A stretch of DNA of 64,000 bases from Allostella vacuolata (GTDB taxonomy: Bacteria > Pseudomonadota > Alphaproteobacteria > ATCC43930 > Allostellaceae): contig AP019702.1 of the NCBI GenBank assembly GCA_006739055.1, forward strand, positions 4,117,388 to 4,181,387, given 5' to 3'. A program made the position numbers and the translations under genes. The stretch's first letter is position 1; each line of letters starts with the position of its first letter. Positions 10,360 through 18,925 of this stretch are shown piece by piece. Under the pieces are notes generated by a model. The model made no database searches and was not told the origin of the DNA. It saw nothing but the letters and a program-made list of their open reading frames with translations.

Positions 10360-10670
10360 CACGCGTCCTCCCCGCCGAAATCGAGGGCCCGGGCGCCGGG
10401 CTGGCGGTCGATGCGCATGCCGTCGGCGACCGTCACCAAGCAGGCCTGCCGCGACGGCACGTCGTCGATCACCATCAGGCACTCGTAGCACACGCCCATC
10501 ATGCAGAAGGGCGCCCGCGGCTCGCCGGTGACGGGCGAGCGGCGGGTGGCGCCCATGCCGGCCAGGAGGGCGGCGGACGCCGCGGTCTCGTGGGCGGCCA
10601 CGGTATGGGCGCGGCCGTCGATGGTGACGGTCACGGTGGGCGCGGCCGGGTCAGGCAGCTTGCGAAACAT
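10359..10670 (-). CDS. (2Fe-2S)-binding protein, HcnA-like gamma subunit
   Basis: A 103-residue ferredoxin-fold subunit with the cysteine series C-x4-C-x2-C followed by a fourth Cys twelve residues later (CMMGVCYEC, then RQAC), typical of the small subunit of HcnABC-type and hydroxyproline dehydrogenases. The ATG at 10670 lies inside the end of the upstream DAO gene (20-bp overlap), and its stop overlaps the next start by one base. It probably shuttles electrons between the flavin subunits. Confidence 0.88.
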   Translation of the reverse strand: MFRKLPDPAAPTVTVTIDGRAHTVAAHETAASAALLAGMGATRRSPVTGEPRAPFCMMGVCYECLMVIDDVPSRQACLVTVADGMRIDRQPGARALDFGGEDA

Positions 10671-11781
10671 GGAACCGCCTCGGGTGGAAGGAATCGAGCC
10701 GTTCGGGCAGGCGATGGGCGAGGAAGGCCTCGGCCAGGTCGTTGGCATGGACGGCGGCAAGGGTGTTGCCGGAATGGCAGATGGCGACATAGGCGCCGGG
10801 ATGGGTCTCGGATTCCATATAGACCGGGAAGCCGTCCGGCGACAGCACCCGCAGGCCGAGCCAGGAGCGCACGATGCGCAGGCGGGCGAGGTCGGGCAGC
10901 ACCTGCACGGCGCGCTCGGCGATATGGACCATGTTGCCGGTCGTGGTGCGGGTGGTGAGGTCGGGTGCCGCCTCGTGCGTGGTGCCGATCATGATCGTCC
11001 CGTCCCGGGTCTGCCGCACCCCGCTGGCCGGGATCGGCAGGATCGGCGCCACCCGCTCGGTCACCACCAGCTGGCCGCGCTCGGGCACGATCGGCGCCTC
11101 CAGGCCGAGCGGGGCCGCCAGCTTCGTCGTCGCGTGCCCGGCCGCCAGGACCAGCTTGCCGGCGCGGAAGGTCCCGGCCGGCGTGTCGATGGCGAAGCCC
11201 GCGCCGTCGCGGCGGATCGCCGTCGCCGGTGCGTCCGGCCGGTAGGCGACGCCGATCGTCTTCAAGGCGCCGTGCAGGGACTGCAGCAGGCGCAGCGGGT
11301 TGGACACGCCGTCATGGGGGCAGAAGGAGGCGCCGACCATCTCCGGCCCGAAGCGCACCCCGGGATAGAGCGCCTCCACCTCCTTGCGGTCGATCATGCG
11401 GGTCTCGTAGACCCAGGGCTCGACCTGGTTGTGCATGCGCTGGATGGTGTTGCGGCGCTGCTCGAACTCCGCCTCGCCCAGGCAGAAGGAGACGCCGCCG
11501 TTCTGCTCGTGCTCGGTGTCGATGCCGGACAGCTCGCGGAGTTCGGCCGCAAAGCCGGTCCACAGGTCGGCCGAGCGCCGCGTCCAGCGGCCATAGTCGG
11601 GCATGCCGTCGCCCTTGGACTGCAGCCAGACCAGTCCGAAATTGACCCGCGACGAGCGCAGCGCCGCGTCGCCCTGATCGAGGATCGCCACCCGGGCGCC
11701 GCGCCGGGCCAGGCCGAAGCCGATCGATGCCCCGACGACGCCGCCACCCACCACCACGAAATCGTAGCTCGCCTCCGCCAT
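10651..11781 (-). CDS. FAD-dependent amine/amino-acid oxidoreductase (DAO family), first copy
   Basis: A 376-residue DAO-family flavoprotein with DFVVVGGGVVGASIG at the start and a C-terminal AICHSGNTLA segment where the family keeps its late FAD contact. It is the first gene of the four-gene operon and overlaps the ferredoxin-like gene by 20 bp. Together with that subunit and the NAD(P)/FAD subunit it forms the usual alpha-beta-gamma set of an HcnABC or D-hydroxyproline dehydrogenase type enzyme. The second DAO gene at the operon end shares the fold but is clearly diverged, so two substrates or a modified subunit composition are possible. Confidence 0.87.
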   Translation of the reverse strand: MAEASYDFVVVGGGVVGASIGFGLARRGARVAILDQGDAALRSSRVNFGLVWLQSKGDGMPDYGRWTRRSADLWTGFAAELRELSGIDTEHEQNGGVSFCLGEAEFEQRRNTIQRMHNQVEPWVYETRMIDRKEVEALYPGVRFGPEMVGASFCPHDGVSNPLRLLQSLHGALKTIGVAYRPDAPATAIRRDGAGFAIDTPAGTFRAGKLVLAAGHATTKLAAPLGLEAPIVPERGQLVVTERVAPILPIPASGVRQTRDGTIMIGTTHEAAPDLTTRTTTGNMVHIAERAVQVLPDLARLRIVRSWLGLRVLSPDGFPVYMESETHPGAYVAICHSGNTLAAVHANDLAEAFLAHRLPERLDSFHPRRFHVSQAA

Positions 11782-12034
11782 GGAATCCTCCGACCGGCCC
11801 AGCGGCTGATCGTATGCCCAGGCAGCGCCCCGGCGCCACGGTCGATCGCGTGTCCCGGGCGTTCAGAGCTTGGTAGCGAAGACGGAGTCGACGGTCCGCT
11901 GGACGACCTGCGCCGGCATCCCGGCGCCGGTGTCGGTGACGGAACGCGGCTTCCGTTCGGCGGGCGGGCATTCGCTAGCCGACAGCCCGGGCGCGCGAAG
12001 CCGTCCGGCCCGACGCGGCGCGAACGCCCGCGAA

Positions 12035-12061
12035 GGATACCCCGCCGGCGACGGGGTATCC
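12035..12061. terminator. Hairpin after a small minus-strand gene
   Basis: A perfect 10-bp stem (12035-12044 with 12052-12061) with a 7-nt loop lies 8 bp after the stop of the minus-strand gene ending at 12070. There is no T run, so it may work with Rho or only protect the RNA end. Apart from this hairpin, nothing is recognised between 11782 and 12069. Confidence 0.5.
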
Positions 12062-12069
12062 TGGCGGAT

Positions 12070-12387
12070 TCAGCCTTCCACGGGCGCGGCGACCGCGACC
12101 TTGCGCGTCGCCCGCGGCTTGACGGGGGGGCGGGCTGCGGCCCGTTCGGCCAGGGCCGCCCGGATCGCCGGCAGCATGGCCATGGCCTGGGCCTTCTGAC
12201 CCGCAGTGCCGGACTGCTCCAGCCGCTCGGCATTGACGCTCAGCGTCCGCAGGTCGTCGTCGGGGAGTTGCGGCAGGCGGGCCAGCAGGCGGGCCCGCGC
12301 GTCCGCTTCCTTCGCCTCTTGGGCGGCTCTGGCCTTGGCGGACTCCTTCGCCGCCTTGGCCTCGGTGGTATGCCGTCCATCTGCCAT
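12070..12387 (-). CDS. Small Ala/Lys/Arg-rich protein of unknown function
   Basis: A 105-residue hydrophilic protein. The first 40 residues are an Ala/Lys/Glu-rich helix, likely a coiled coil; a middle leucine-containing stretch follows, and the last 25 residues are Pro/Arg/Lys-rich and basic, which could contact nucleic acid. The ATG at 12387 is favoured by AAGGTGG just upstream; a GTG three codons earlier is also possible. It stands alone between the flavoprotein cluster and the transport operon. I do not recognise a family. Confidence 0.6.
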   Translation of the reverse strand: MADGRHTTEAKAAKESAKARAAQEAKEADARARLLARLPQLPDDDLRTLSVNAERLEQSGTAGQKAQAMAMLPAIRAALAERAAARPPVKPRATRKVAVAAPVEG

Positions 12388-12527
12388 GGCGTCCACCTTT
12401 CAGGTCCCGTTGCCGCCGGAATGGCGGAGCAAACCGGTATGGCGCGAAAGGCCGTCACCCGCACATGCGGGCACTATGCTTTCCGCAACAACATCATAGC
12501 GTGCTTCCCCGGGGAAAGACACAGCCC

Positions 12528-13562
12528 TCAGCGGACGGCCGCCCCGCCCCCGAGGCGAAGCCCGGCGCGGTCGAAGAAATGGACCGATGCGGGATCGACG
12601 CCGAAGCGGACGGCGTCCCCCACCGCCGGTGCCGACTCGGGCAGATGGCGGACGGCGAGCGGCGTGCCGTCGCCCAGCGCCAGGTGGACGATGCGCGCCT
12701 CGCCCAGTTCCTCGACCAGCTCGACGGTGGCGGCCGTCCCCTCGCCGGCCAGCTGCAGGTCCTCGGGCCGGACGCCGACGGTGTGGGCGCCCCGCGGCAG
12801 GGCGGCATCCGGCAGCCCGATCGGCGTCGCCGCGGGCAGCAGGTTCATGCGCGGGGAGCCGAGGAAGCCGGCGACGAACAGGTTGTCCGGACGGCGGTAG
12901 AGGTCGACCGGGCGCCCGGCCTGCTCCACCCGCCCCTCGTGCAGCACCACCAGCCGGTCGGCCAACGTCATCGCCTCCACCTGGTCGTGGGTGACGTAGA
13001 CCATGGTGACGCCCATCCGCCGGTGCATGCGCGCGATCTCGATGCGGGTCTGGACGCGCAGCGCGGCATCGAGGTTGGACAGGGGCTCGTCGAACAGGAA
13101 CACCCGCGGTTCGCGGACGATGGCGCGGGCGATCGCGACCCGCTGGCGCTGCCCGCCCGACAGCTCGCGCGGCCGGCGGTCGAGCAGCCCGTCGATCTCC
13201 AGCATCGCGGCGACGCGGCGGACCCGGGCGTCGATCTCCTCGCCGCCGGTCCGGGCCAGGGTCAGGCCGAAGGCGATGTTGCGATAGACCGACATGTGCG
13301 GATAGAGCGCGTAGGACTGGAACACCATGGCGACGCCGCGCCGCGCCGGCTCGGTCTCCGTCACCCGGTCGTCGCCGATCCAGATGTCGCCGGCCGAGGC
13401 CGTCTCCAGCCCGGCGATCAGCCGCAGCAGGGTCGACTTGCCGCAGCCGGACGGGCCGACGAAGACGACGAACTCGCCGTCGGCGATCTCCAGGTCGATG
13501 CCGCGCAGGACCTCGACCCCGCCGAAGCGCTTGTGCACCCCCTCGAACCGCACCCCGGCCAT
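12528..13562 (-). CDS. Sugar ABC transporter ATPase (MalK/UgpC-like)
   Basis: A 344-residue ATPase of the CUT1 sugar importer class. It has Walker A GPSGCGKST (about residues 37-45), a Q-loop, signature LSGGQRQR, Walker B VFLFDEPLSNLD, an H-loop in YVTHDQVEA and a C-terminal TOBE/OB regulatory region (about 240-344, with VGVRPEDL). It is the last gene of the glucosylglycerol operon, 5 bp after the second permease, and would power import by the two permeases and the binding protein encoded just upstream. Confidence 0.93.
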   Translation of the reverse strand: MAGVRFEGVHKRFGGVEVLRGIDLEIADGEFVVFVGPSGCGKSTLLRLIAGLETASAGDIWIGDDRVTETEPARRGVAMVFQSYALYPHMSVYRNIAFGLTLARTGGEEIDARVRRVAAMLEIDGLLDRRPRELSGGQRQRVAIARAIVREPRVFLFDEPLSNLDAALRVQTRIEIARMHRRMGVTMVYVTHDQVEAMTLADRLVVLHEGRVEQAGRPVDLYRRPDNLFVAGFLGSPRMNLLPAATPIGLPDAALPRGAHTVGVRPEDLQLAGEGTAATVELVEELGEARIVHLALGDGTPLAVRHLPESAPAVGDAVRFGVDPASVHFFDRAGLRLGGGAAVR

Positions 13563-13567
13563 GGCAG

Positions 13568-14383
13568 TCACCCCTTGATGGCGCCGGCCGTCAGCCCGGA
13601 GACGAGGCGGCGCTGGAAGACGAGGACGAGCAGGATCAGCGGCAGGGTCACCACCACCGAACCCGCCATGATGTTGCCCCAGGGCAGCTCGAACTCGCTG
13701 CCGCCGGTCATCAGGGCGATCGCGACCGGGACCGTGCGCTGCTGGTTGGACAGCGTGAAGGTCAGCGCGAACAGGAACTCGTTCCAGGCGACGATGAAGG
13801 TCAGCAGCCCGGTCGAGGCCATGGCGGGCCACAGCAGGGGCAGGAAGATGCGGGTCATCAGGGTCCAGGTCCGGGCCCCGTCCATGATCGCCGCCTCCTC
13901 GATCTCCACCGGCAGCTCGCGGATGAACGAGGTCAGCACCCAGACGGTGAACGGCAGGGTGAAGACGGTGTAGGACAGCACCAGCCCGGCCAGCCCGCCA
14001 TAGAGGCCGAGGCCGCGCACCAGCTCGAACATGCCCGACAGCACCGCCACCTGGGGAAACATGGAGACGGCGAGGATGGTCAGCAGCAGCGACGCCCGGC
14101 CGCGGAAGCGCACCCGGCCGAGCGCGAAGGCCGCCGCCAGGCCGAGCGCCATGGCGACCAGGACCGAGCCGCCGGCGACGATCAGCGAGTTGGCGATGTT
14201 GCGGGCGAACGGCTGCTCGGTGAAGACCCGGCCATAGTTGGAGAAGTCGAACGCGGCCGGCCAGTAGTCGACCCGGAAGATGTCGCTCCCGCCCTTCAGC
14301 GAGGTGACGACCGCGTAGTAGAACGGGAACAGCAGGTAGGCGGCGATCACCGACACCAGCAGCCAGTAGCCGGCCCGCCTCAT
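13568..14383 (-). CDS. Sugar ABC transporter permease (MalG/UgpE-like)
   Basis: A 271-residue inner-membrane permease with six hydrophobic segments and the EAA coupling loop (EEAAIMDGARTWTLMTRIFLP, in shortened form EEAAIMDGA) that docks on the ATPase. The N-terminus begins with one helix then a short periplasmic loop, as in MalG-type subunits. The ATG at 14383 overlaps the stop of the MalF-like gene (ATGA). It works with the neighbouring permease to form the translocation channel. Confidence 0.92.
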   Translation of the reverse strand: MRRAGYWLLVSVIAAYLLFPFYYAVVTSLKGGSDIFRVDYWPAAFDFSNYGRVFTEQPFARNIANSLIVAGGSVLVAMALGLAAAFALGRVRFRGRASLLLTILAVSMFPQVAVLSGMFELVRGLGLYGGLAGLVLSYTVFTLPFTVWVLTSFIRELPVEIEEAAIMDGARTWTLMTRIFLPLLWPAMASTGLLTFIVAWNEFLFALTFTLSNQQRTVPVAIALMTGGSEFELPWGNIMAGSVVVTLPLILLVLVFQRRLVSGLTAGAIKG

Positions 14384-15342
14384 CGCCGCCCCCCGCCGAG
14401 GTCGAGCCGGGCAGCCATCAGGACGATCACCGTCAGCAGCGCCACCCCCGCCGCCAGCAGCACGGCCGCGGCCGAGCCGTAGCCGACATCCTGGAAGTCG
14501 ACCAGCTGCTGGCGGGCATAGACCGACATGGTGACCGTGGCGTCGGTCGCCCCGGTCATGACGTAGACCAGGTCGAAGACCCGCATCGCGTCGAGCAGGC
14601 GGAAGATCACGGCGATCGCCAGCGCCGGGCGGATCAGGGGCAGGGTCACCTGGAAGAAGACCCGCACCGGATGGACCCCGTCCACCCGGGCCGCCTCGTA
14701 GCAGTCGCGCGGTAGCATCTGCAGGGCGGCCAGGACCAGCAGCGCCACGAAGGGCGTGGTCTTCCAGACATCGACCGCGACCACCGACCACAGGGCGAGG
14801 TCGGGGTCGGCCAGCCAGGCGATCGGTGCCGCGACCAGGCCCAGGCGCAGCAGCAGGTCGTTGACCATGCCGAACTGGTCGTGCAGCAGCCACGACCACA
14901 TCTTGGCCGACACCACCGTCGGAATGGCCCAGGGGATCAGCACGGCGGCCCGCATCAGGCCCTGCCCGCGCACCCCGGCATCGAGGACCAGCGCGATCAC
15001 CACCCCCAGCACCGTCTCGCAGAAGACCGAGACGCCGGCGAAGAGCAGGGTGTTGCCGACCGCCCGCCACCACAGGCCGTCCGCCAGGACGCCGTACCAG
15101 CGCCCGTCCTCGCGCAGCAGGTAGTTCTCGAGGCCGACGAAGGCATAGCCGCCCAGTTCGGACAGACCGGCATCGGTCAGGCTGTAGAAGGCGGTGCGGG
15201 CGAGCGGCCAGCCCGCCACCAGCACGAGCGTCAGCAGCATCGGCGCCAGGCACAGCCACGCAGCCCGGGTCCGCGCGCGGTCGAGCGAGGATACCGGCTC
15301 GCGCCCGGCCGGCGGCCGCGCCCCGGTCTCGCGAGCGGTCAT
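14380..15342 (-). CDS. Sugar ABC transporter permease (MalF/UgpA-like)
   Basis: A 320-residue inner-membrane permease with six to seven helices; the first helix (about residues 29-50) follows a cytoplasmic tail of about 28 residues. The EAA loop CYEAARVDGVHP lies near residue 220. The start overlaps the stop of the binding-protein gene (ATGA), and the stop overlaps the MalG-like start, so the three are translated together. The substrate is inferred from context to be glucosylglycerol or a related solute. Confidence 0.92.
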   Translation of the reverse strand: MTARETGARPPAGREPVSSLDRARTRAAWLCLAPMLLTLVLVAGWPLARTAFYSLTDAGLSELGGYAFVGLENYLLREDGRWYGVLADGLWWRAVGNTLLFAGVSVFCETVLGVVIALVLDAGVRGQGLMRAAVLIPWAIPTVVSAKMWSWLLHDQFGMVNDLLLRLGLVAAPIAWLADPDLALWSVVAVDVWKTTPFVALLVLAALQMLPRDCYEAARVDGVHPVRVFFQVTLPLIRPALAIAVIFRLLDAMRVFDLVYVMTGATDATVTMSVYARQQLVDFQDVGYGSAAAVLLAAGVALLTVIVLMAARLDLGGGRR

Positions 15343-16652
15343 GGCTCGGTTCCCCAGCCGCCGCGCCGGGCGAGCCGGGCGATCTCCGCCGACAGGCGCT
15401 CCAGCCGGGGGGCGGCCGGCACCCCGCGCGAGACGATGTCGTGGGTCGCCCGCCAGACCAGGCTGGACAGGCGGGAATAGCGCCGGCCGGCCACCTGCGA
15501 GGGTCGCGCCACCGCATCCTCGAAGATCGGCCGCAGGCGGCCGTAGAAGGGGTTGGCGGCCAGCACCTCCGGATCGTCGTAGAGGGCGGGGATGGTCGGG
15601 TTGTAGGACGCCTGGATCGCCCGCCGCTTCTGTTCGTCGGCCCCGGTCAGGTGGCGGACCAGGTCGGCTGCCTCCGCCGGATGGCGGGAGTAGCGCGACA
15701 CGGCCAGATTCCAGCCGCCGAGCGCCCCGGCATGGCGGCCGTCGTCGGTCCCGACCGGCAGCGCCATGACCCCGACCCGGCCGCGCACCGGGCTGCCCTC
15801 GCCCTGGGCCAGGGCCCAGGCGTAGGGCCAGTTGCGCATGAAGACGGCGTTGCCCGCCTGGAAGACGCCGCGCGCCGCCTCCTCGTCGTAGTTCAGAACC
15901 CCCTGGGGGGAGATCGTGCCGATCCAGCCCCGGGCGGTGCGGAAGGCCTCGGCGGCGCGCGCATTGGCGATCGTGACCTGTCCCGCCTCGTCGACGAAGG
16001 TGCCGCCGCCATAGCCGGCCAGCCACTCCAGCACGTTGCAGAACAGGCCCTCATAGGCGCGGCCCTGCCACACATAGCCCCACATGCGCGGGTTGCCGGC
16101 CGCGCGCTCGCCGGCCTGGACGATCCGCGCGGTCTCCGCCAGCTCGCTCCAGCGTTCCGGCGGCGGGCGGCCATACTTCTCCAGCAGGTCGGCGCGGTAG
16201 TAGAGCAGCCCGGCATCGGTCCACCACGGCATGGCCAGCAGCCGGCCGCCGACGGTGTTGGCGGCGACCACCGCCGGGAAATGCCGGGCGGGCGCGTCGT
16301 CGACATGGGGCGCCAGGTCGACCAGATGCCGGGCCAGGATGCCCGGCCAGACCACGTCGATCTGCAGCACGTCGACATCGTCCGCGCCCGCGCTCAGCAG
16401 CTGGTGGTAGAGCGCGAGCCGCTCGGTCGAGGAGTTGGGGGTGGAGATGATGGTGACCCGGTTGCCGGTCGCCCGTTCCCAGCGGGCGACCCCCTCGGTG
16501 CACAGGCTGAGCTCGATGCCGAGCGCCCCGCAGGATATGGCCAAGCGGACCTCGGCGCGGGCGGGGCCGGCGGCGGCCAGCAGCGCCAGGGCCGCCACGG
16601 CCCCGCACAGTCCTCGCCACCACCTCCCGCCCCGGCAATCGGCACGGAGCAT
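15339..16652 (-). CDS. Extracellular sugar-binding protein (SBP_bac_1), probable glucosylglycerol binding
   Basis: A 437-residue binding protein with a signal peptide (residues about 1-33, Arg/Trp-rich start then an Ala/Leu core ending PARA). The mature part is the two-lobed cluster 1 family, with VDVLQIDVVWPG near residue 95 and a late ATHDIVSRG. It is the first of four transporter genes and starts 18 bp after the ggpS stop, which links transport to solute synthesis. In cyanobacteria the corresponding protein is GgtB; here the assignment to glucosylglycerol rests on the operon, and trehalose or sucrose are alternatives. Confidence 0.9.
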   Translation of the reverse strand: MLRADCRGGRWWRGLCGAVAALALLAAAGPARAEVRLAISCGALGIELSLCTEGVARWERATGNRVTIISTPNSSTERLALYHQLLSAGADDVDVLQIDVVWPGILARHLVDLAPHVDDAPARHFPAVVAANTVGGRLLAMPWWTDAGLLYYRADLLEKYGRPPPERWSELAETARIVQAGERAAGNPRMWGYVWQGRAYEGLFCNVLEWLAGYGGGTFVDEAGQVTIANARAAEAFRTARGWIGTISPQGVLNYDEEAARGVFQAGNAVFMRNWPYAWALAQGEGSPVRGRVGVMALPVGTDDGRHAGALGGWNLAVSRYSRHPAEAADLVRHLTGADEQKRRAIQASYNPTIPALYDDPEVLAANPFYGRLRPIFEDAVARPSQVAGRRYSRLSSLVWRATHDIVSRGVPAAPRLERLSAEIARLARRGGWGTEP

Positions 16653-16670
16653 GTCGGATCTTCCCCCGGG

Positions 16671-18191
16671 TCACCCCACCGCGGCGCGGGCGGGCTCGCC
16701 CATGCCAACGCCGATCTCGCCGAAACGATCCAGGGTGTGCGCTGCCCAGCGCGCGACATCGTAGTGCCGGACGGTGCGCGACATCGCGGCCATGCGCTGG
16801 CGGCCGGCCGCGGCCGGCATGTCGAGCGCGGTGTCCAGGGCCGCGTCCATGGAGCGCGCCGAATAGGGGTTGGTCATGATCGCTTCGGGAAACTCGATGG
16901 CGCAGCCGGCGAACTCCGACAGGACCAGCGCCCCGCCCAGGCCCTCGCGGGCGGCGATGTATTCCTTGGCGACGAGGTTCAGCCCGTCGCGCAGCGGCGT
17001 CGTCAGGCAGACGTCGGCGGTGCGGTAGTAGGCGAGCAGGCGCTCGAAGGGGACGGCGTTCGTGAACAGCAGGATCGGCGTCCAGCGCAGGTCGGAGAAG
17101 CGACCGTTGATCCGCCCGACCAGCGCCTCGATGTCGCGCTGGGTCTCGCGATAGATGCCCATGCCGTCGGCGGAGCGAACCGAGGTCACCATCAGCTTGA
17201 CCTGCCGATGCAGCTCCGGCCGCCGCTCCAGGAGGCGCTCGAAGGCGCGCAGCGCCTCGATCGTGCCCTTGGTGTAGTCGGTGCGCCCGACGGCGACGAT
17301 CAGGCGCTGGTCGCCCAACTCGTCGCGGATCGATGCCTGCGCCGCCTGGCGCGGCTGGCCCGCCAGCAGCTCGGCGATCAGACCGGGGTTGGTGCCGACC
17401 GGGAACGCATCGAGTGCGACCCGCCGTTCGCCCTGGGCCAGCAGGGTCGGCACGTCCGGCTCGGACAGCGCGAAGCCGACCGGCGACATCCCCTGCTCCA
17501 CCGCCACCTGCCGCTCGACGGTCGCACCGTGCAGGGTGCGGGCGACGTCGGCGAAGTTCTTGGCGTAGCGCGGCACGTGGAAGCCGACCAGGTCGCAGTC
17601 GAGCAGGCTGTCGACGATCTCCGCCCGCCAGGGCAGGACGCTGAAGACGTCGGCCGAGGGAAACGGGGTGTGGTGGAAGAAGGCGATGCGCAGGGTCGGG
17701 TTGAGCTCGCGCAGGTACTTCGGCACCAGCCACAGGTTGTAGTCATGCACCCAGACCAGCGCGCCGTCCTCCGCCTGGGCGGCGGCGGCCTCGGCGAACA
17801 GCCGGTTGACCTCGCGGAAGGTCGGCCAGTCGACATTGTCGTAGCGGAACAGCGAGGGGAAGGAATGCAGGATCGGCCACAGCGCCTCCTTGGAGGTGAC
17901 GTGGTAGAAGCTGCGCACCTGCTCGGCGGTCAGCGGCAGGCGCGAGACGACGTAGCTGCCGAAGCTGTCCTCGATGCGCACCACCCGCTCGAACTTCTCC
18001 CGGCTGCGGGCCGGGACCTGCTTCCACGCCACCCACGCGCCGCGGCCGTCATCGACCTTGCCGAAGAAGCTCTTCAGGGTCGGCACGATGCCGTTCGGGC
18101 TCTTGTTCTCGCGATAGATCGTACGGCCGTCCTCCACCACCTCCTCGTAGGGCTGGCGGTGATAGACGATCACGAGCGAAGACTTTTCCAT
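16671..18191 (-). CDS. ggpS: Glucosylglycerol-phosphate synthase (GT20 family)
   Basis: A 506-residue retaining GT20 enzyme that should join glucose from ADP-glucose to sn-glycerol-3-phosphate in the cytoplasm. The N-terminus ([14 protein letters not shown], then [13 protein letters not shown]) and the blocks VWHVHDYNLW-type (here [10 protein letters not shown]), [28 protein letters not shown] and [12 protein letters not shown] follow the cyanobacterial GgpS pattern as I remember it, more closely than trehalose-6-phosphate synthase OtsA. Start: ATG with AGGAGG eight bases upstream. Gene order supports it: gpsA and a phosphatase come immediately before, an ABC sugar importer after. OtsA is the main alternative, but no trehalose phosphatase of the OtsB type is present. 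Confidence 0.88.
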   Translation of the reverse strand: MEKSSLVIVYHRQPYEEVVEDGRTIYRENKSPNGIVPTLKSFFGKVDDGRGAWVAWKQVPARSREKFERVVRIEDSFGSYVVSRLPLTAEQVRSFYHVTSKEALWPILHSFPSLFRYDNVDWPTFREVNRLFAEAAAAQAEDGALVWVHDYNLWLVPKYLRELNPTLRIAFFHHTPFPSADVFSVLPWRAEIVDSLLDCDLVGFHVPRYAKNFADVARTLHGATVERQVAVEQGMSPVGFALSEPDVPTLLAQGERRVALDAFPVGTNPGLIAELLAGQPRQAAQASIRDELGDQRLIVAVGRTDYTKGTIEALRAFERLLERRPELHRQVKLMVTSVRSADGMGIYRETQRDIEALVGRINGRFSDLRWTPILLFTNAVPFERLLAYYRTADVCLTTPLRDGLNLVAKEYIAAREGLGGALVLSEFAGCAIEFPEAIMTNPYSARSMDAALDTALDMPAAAGRQRMAAMSRTVRHYDVARWAAHTLDRFGEIGVGMGEPARAAVG

Positions 18192-18202
18192 ACGATCCCC
18201 TC

Positions 18203-18925
18203 CTAGTGCAGGCCGAAGCGCCGGAGCGCGTCGGCGATCCCGGCGGCGCCCGGCTCGGCGCTGCGGTGGACCCAGTCGAAGCCCGCCACGGCTTCCAGAA
18301 GTTTCGGCTCCGAGTTGCCGACGGCCACCCCCTTCAATCGCGTTTGAAACAGAGACAGGTCGTTGAGCGTGTCGCCGGCCACCAGCACGCGGTCGGCCGG
18401 AAGCCCCTGCGCCGTGATCAGGCGCAGGAGCGTCGGTCCCTTGGCGATGCCGCGCGGCAGCACGTCGAGGAAGGTCTCGGCCGACAGCAGGCAGTCGAAC
18501 CCGGCCGCCTCGACCTTGGCGACCGTTTCCGGCCGGAGCCGGGCCGGGTCGTAGTAGTAGCTGACGCGATGGCGGAACCGGGTCGGCTGCAGCTGCAGCC
18601 CCGGCTCGTCGGCCAGCAGCGCCCGCACCCGCTGGCCGGCGTCGCCCCAGCGCCGCGCGATCTCGCCGTCGATCGCCGCCAGCGGGCGGAAGTCGCGGCC
18701 GTCGACCACGGTCGTGCCGACGTCGCCGACGATCCAGTCGGGGCGCGGCATCCCGGGGGTGTCGACCAGGTCGCGGATGAAATCCAGGTCGCGCCCGGTC
18801 ACGAAAACCAGGACGACGTCGTCACGAGCCGAAAGCGCATCGTAGAGCTGCCGGCGCGCGGCCGCCGAACCACCGAGGAACGTCCCGTCGAGGTCCGTGG
18901 CCAGAACCAGGCCCGGCGCCGTCAT
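18203..18925 (-). CDS. HAD hydrolase (sucrose-phosphatase-like), probable glucosylglycerol-phosphate phosphatase
   Basis: A 240-residue HAD-IIB phosphatase. Motif I is LATDLDGTF (nucleophile and acid Asp pair, about residues 9-15), motif II FVTGRD, a conserved Lys in GIAKGPTLL and motif IV AGDTLNDLSLF. Its start overlaps the gpsA stop (ATGA) and ggpS begins 11 bp after its stop. The position between GpsA and GgpS makes dephosphorylation of glucosylglycerol-phosphate the best guess. In some gammaproteobacteria an HAD phosphatase domain is fused to GgpS; here it would be the separate counterpart. It is not the cyanobacterial GgpP/StpA type. Confidence 0.85.
   Translation of the reverse strand: MTAPGLVLATDLDGTFLGGSAAARRQLYDALSARDDVVLVFVTGRDLDFIRDLVDTPGMPRPDWIVGDVGTTVVDGRDFRPLAAIDGEIARRWGDAGQRVRALLADEPGLQLQPTRFRHRVSYYYDPARLRPETVAKVEAAGFDCLLSAETFLDVLPRGIAKGPTLLRLITAQGLPADRVLVAGDTLNDLSLFQTRLKGVAVGNSEPKLLEAVAGFDWVHRSAEPGAAGIADALRRFGLH

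Noticed and set aside
11870-12199. A 109-codon frame on the plus strand opposite the small Ala/Lys-rich gene
   Set aside because: No ribosome site, no domain, and the composition is that of a shadow frame; the minus-strand gene has a better start.
16671-18191. Annotation as trehalose-6-phosphate synthase (OtsA)
   Set aside because: The N-terminal and internal blocks fit GgpS better, and the neighbours are gpsA and an HAD phosphatase of the sucrose-phosphatase type, with no OtsB.
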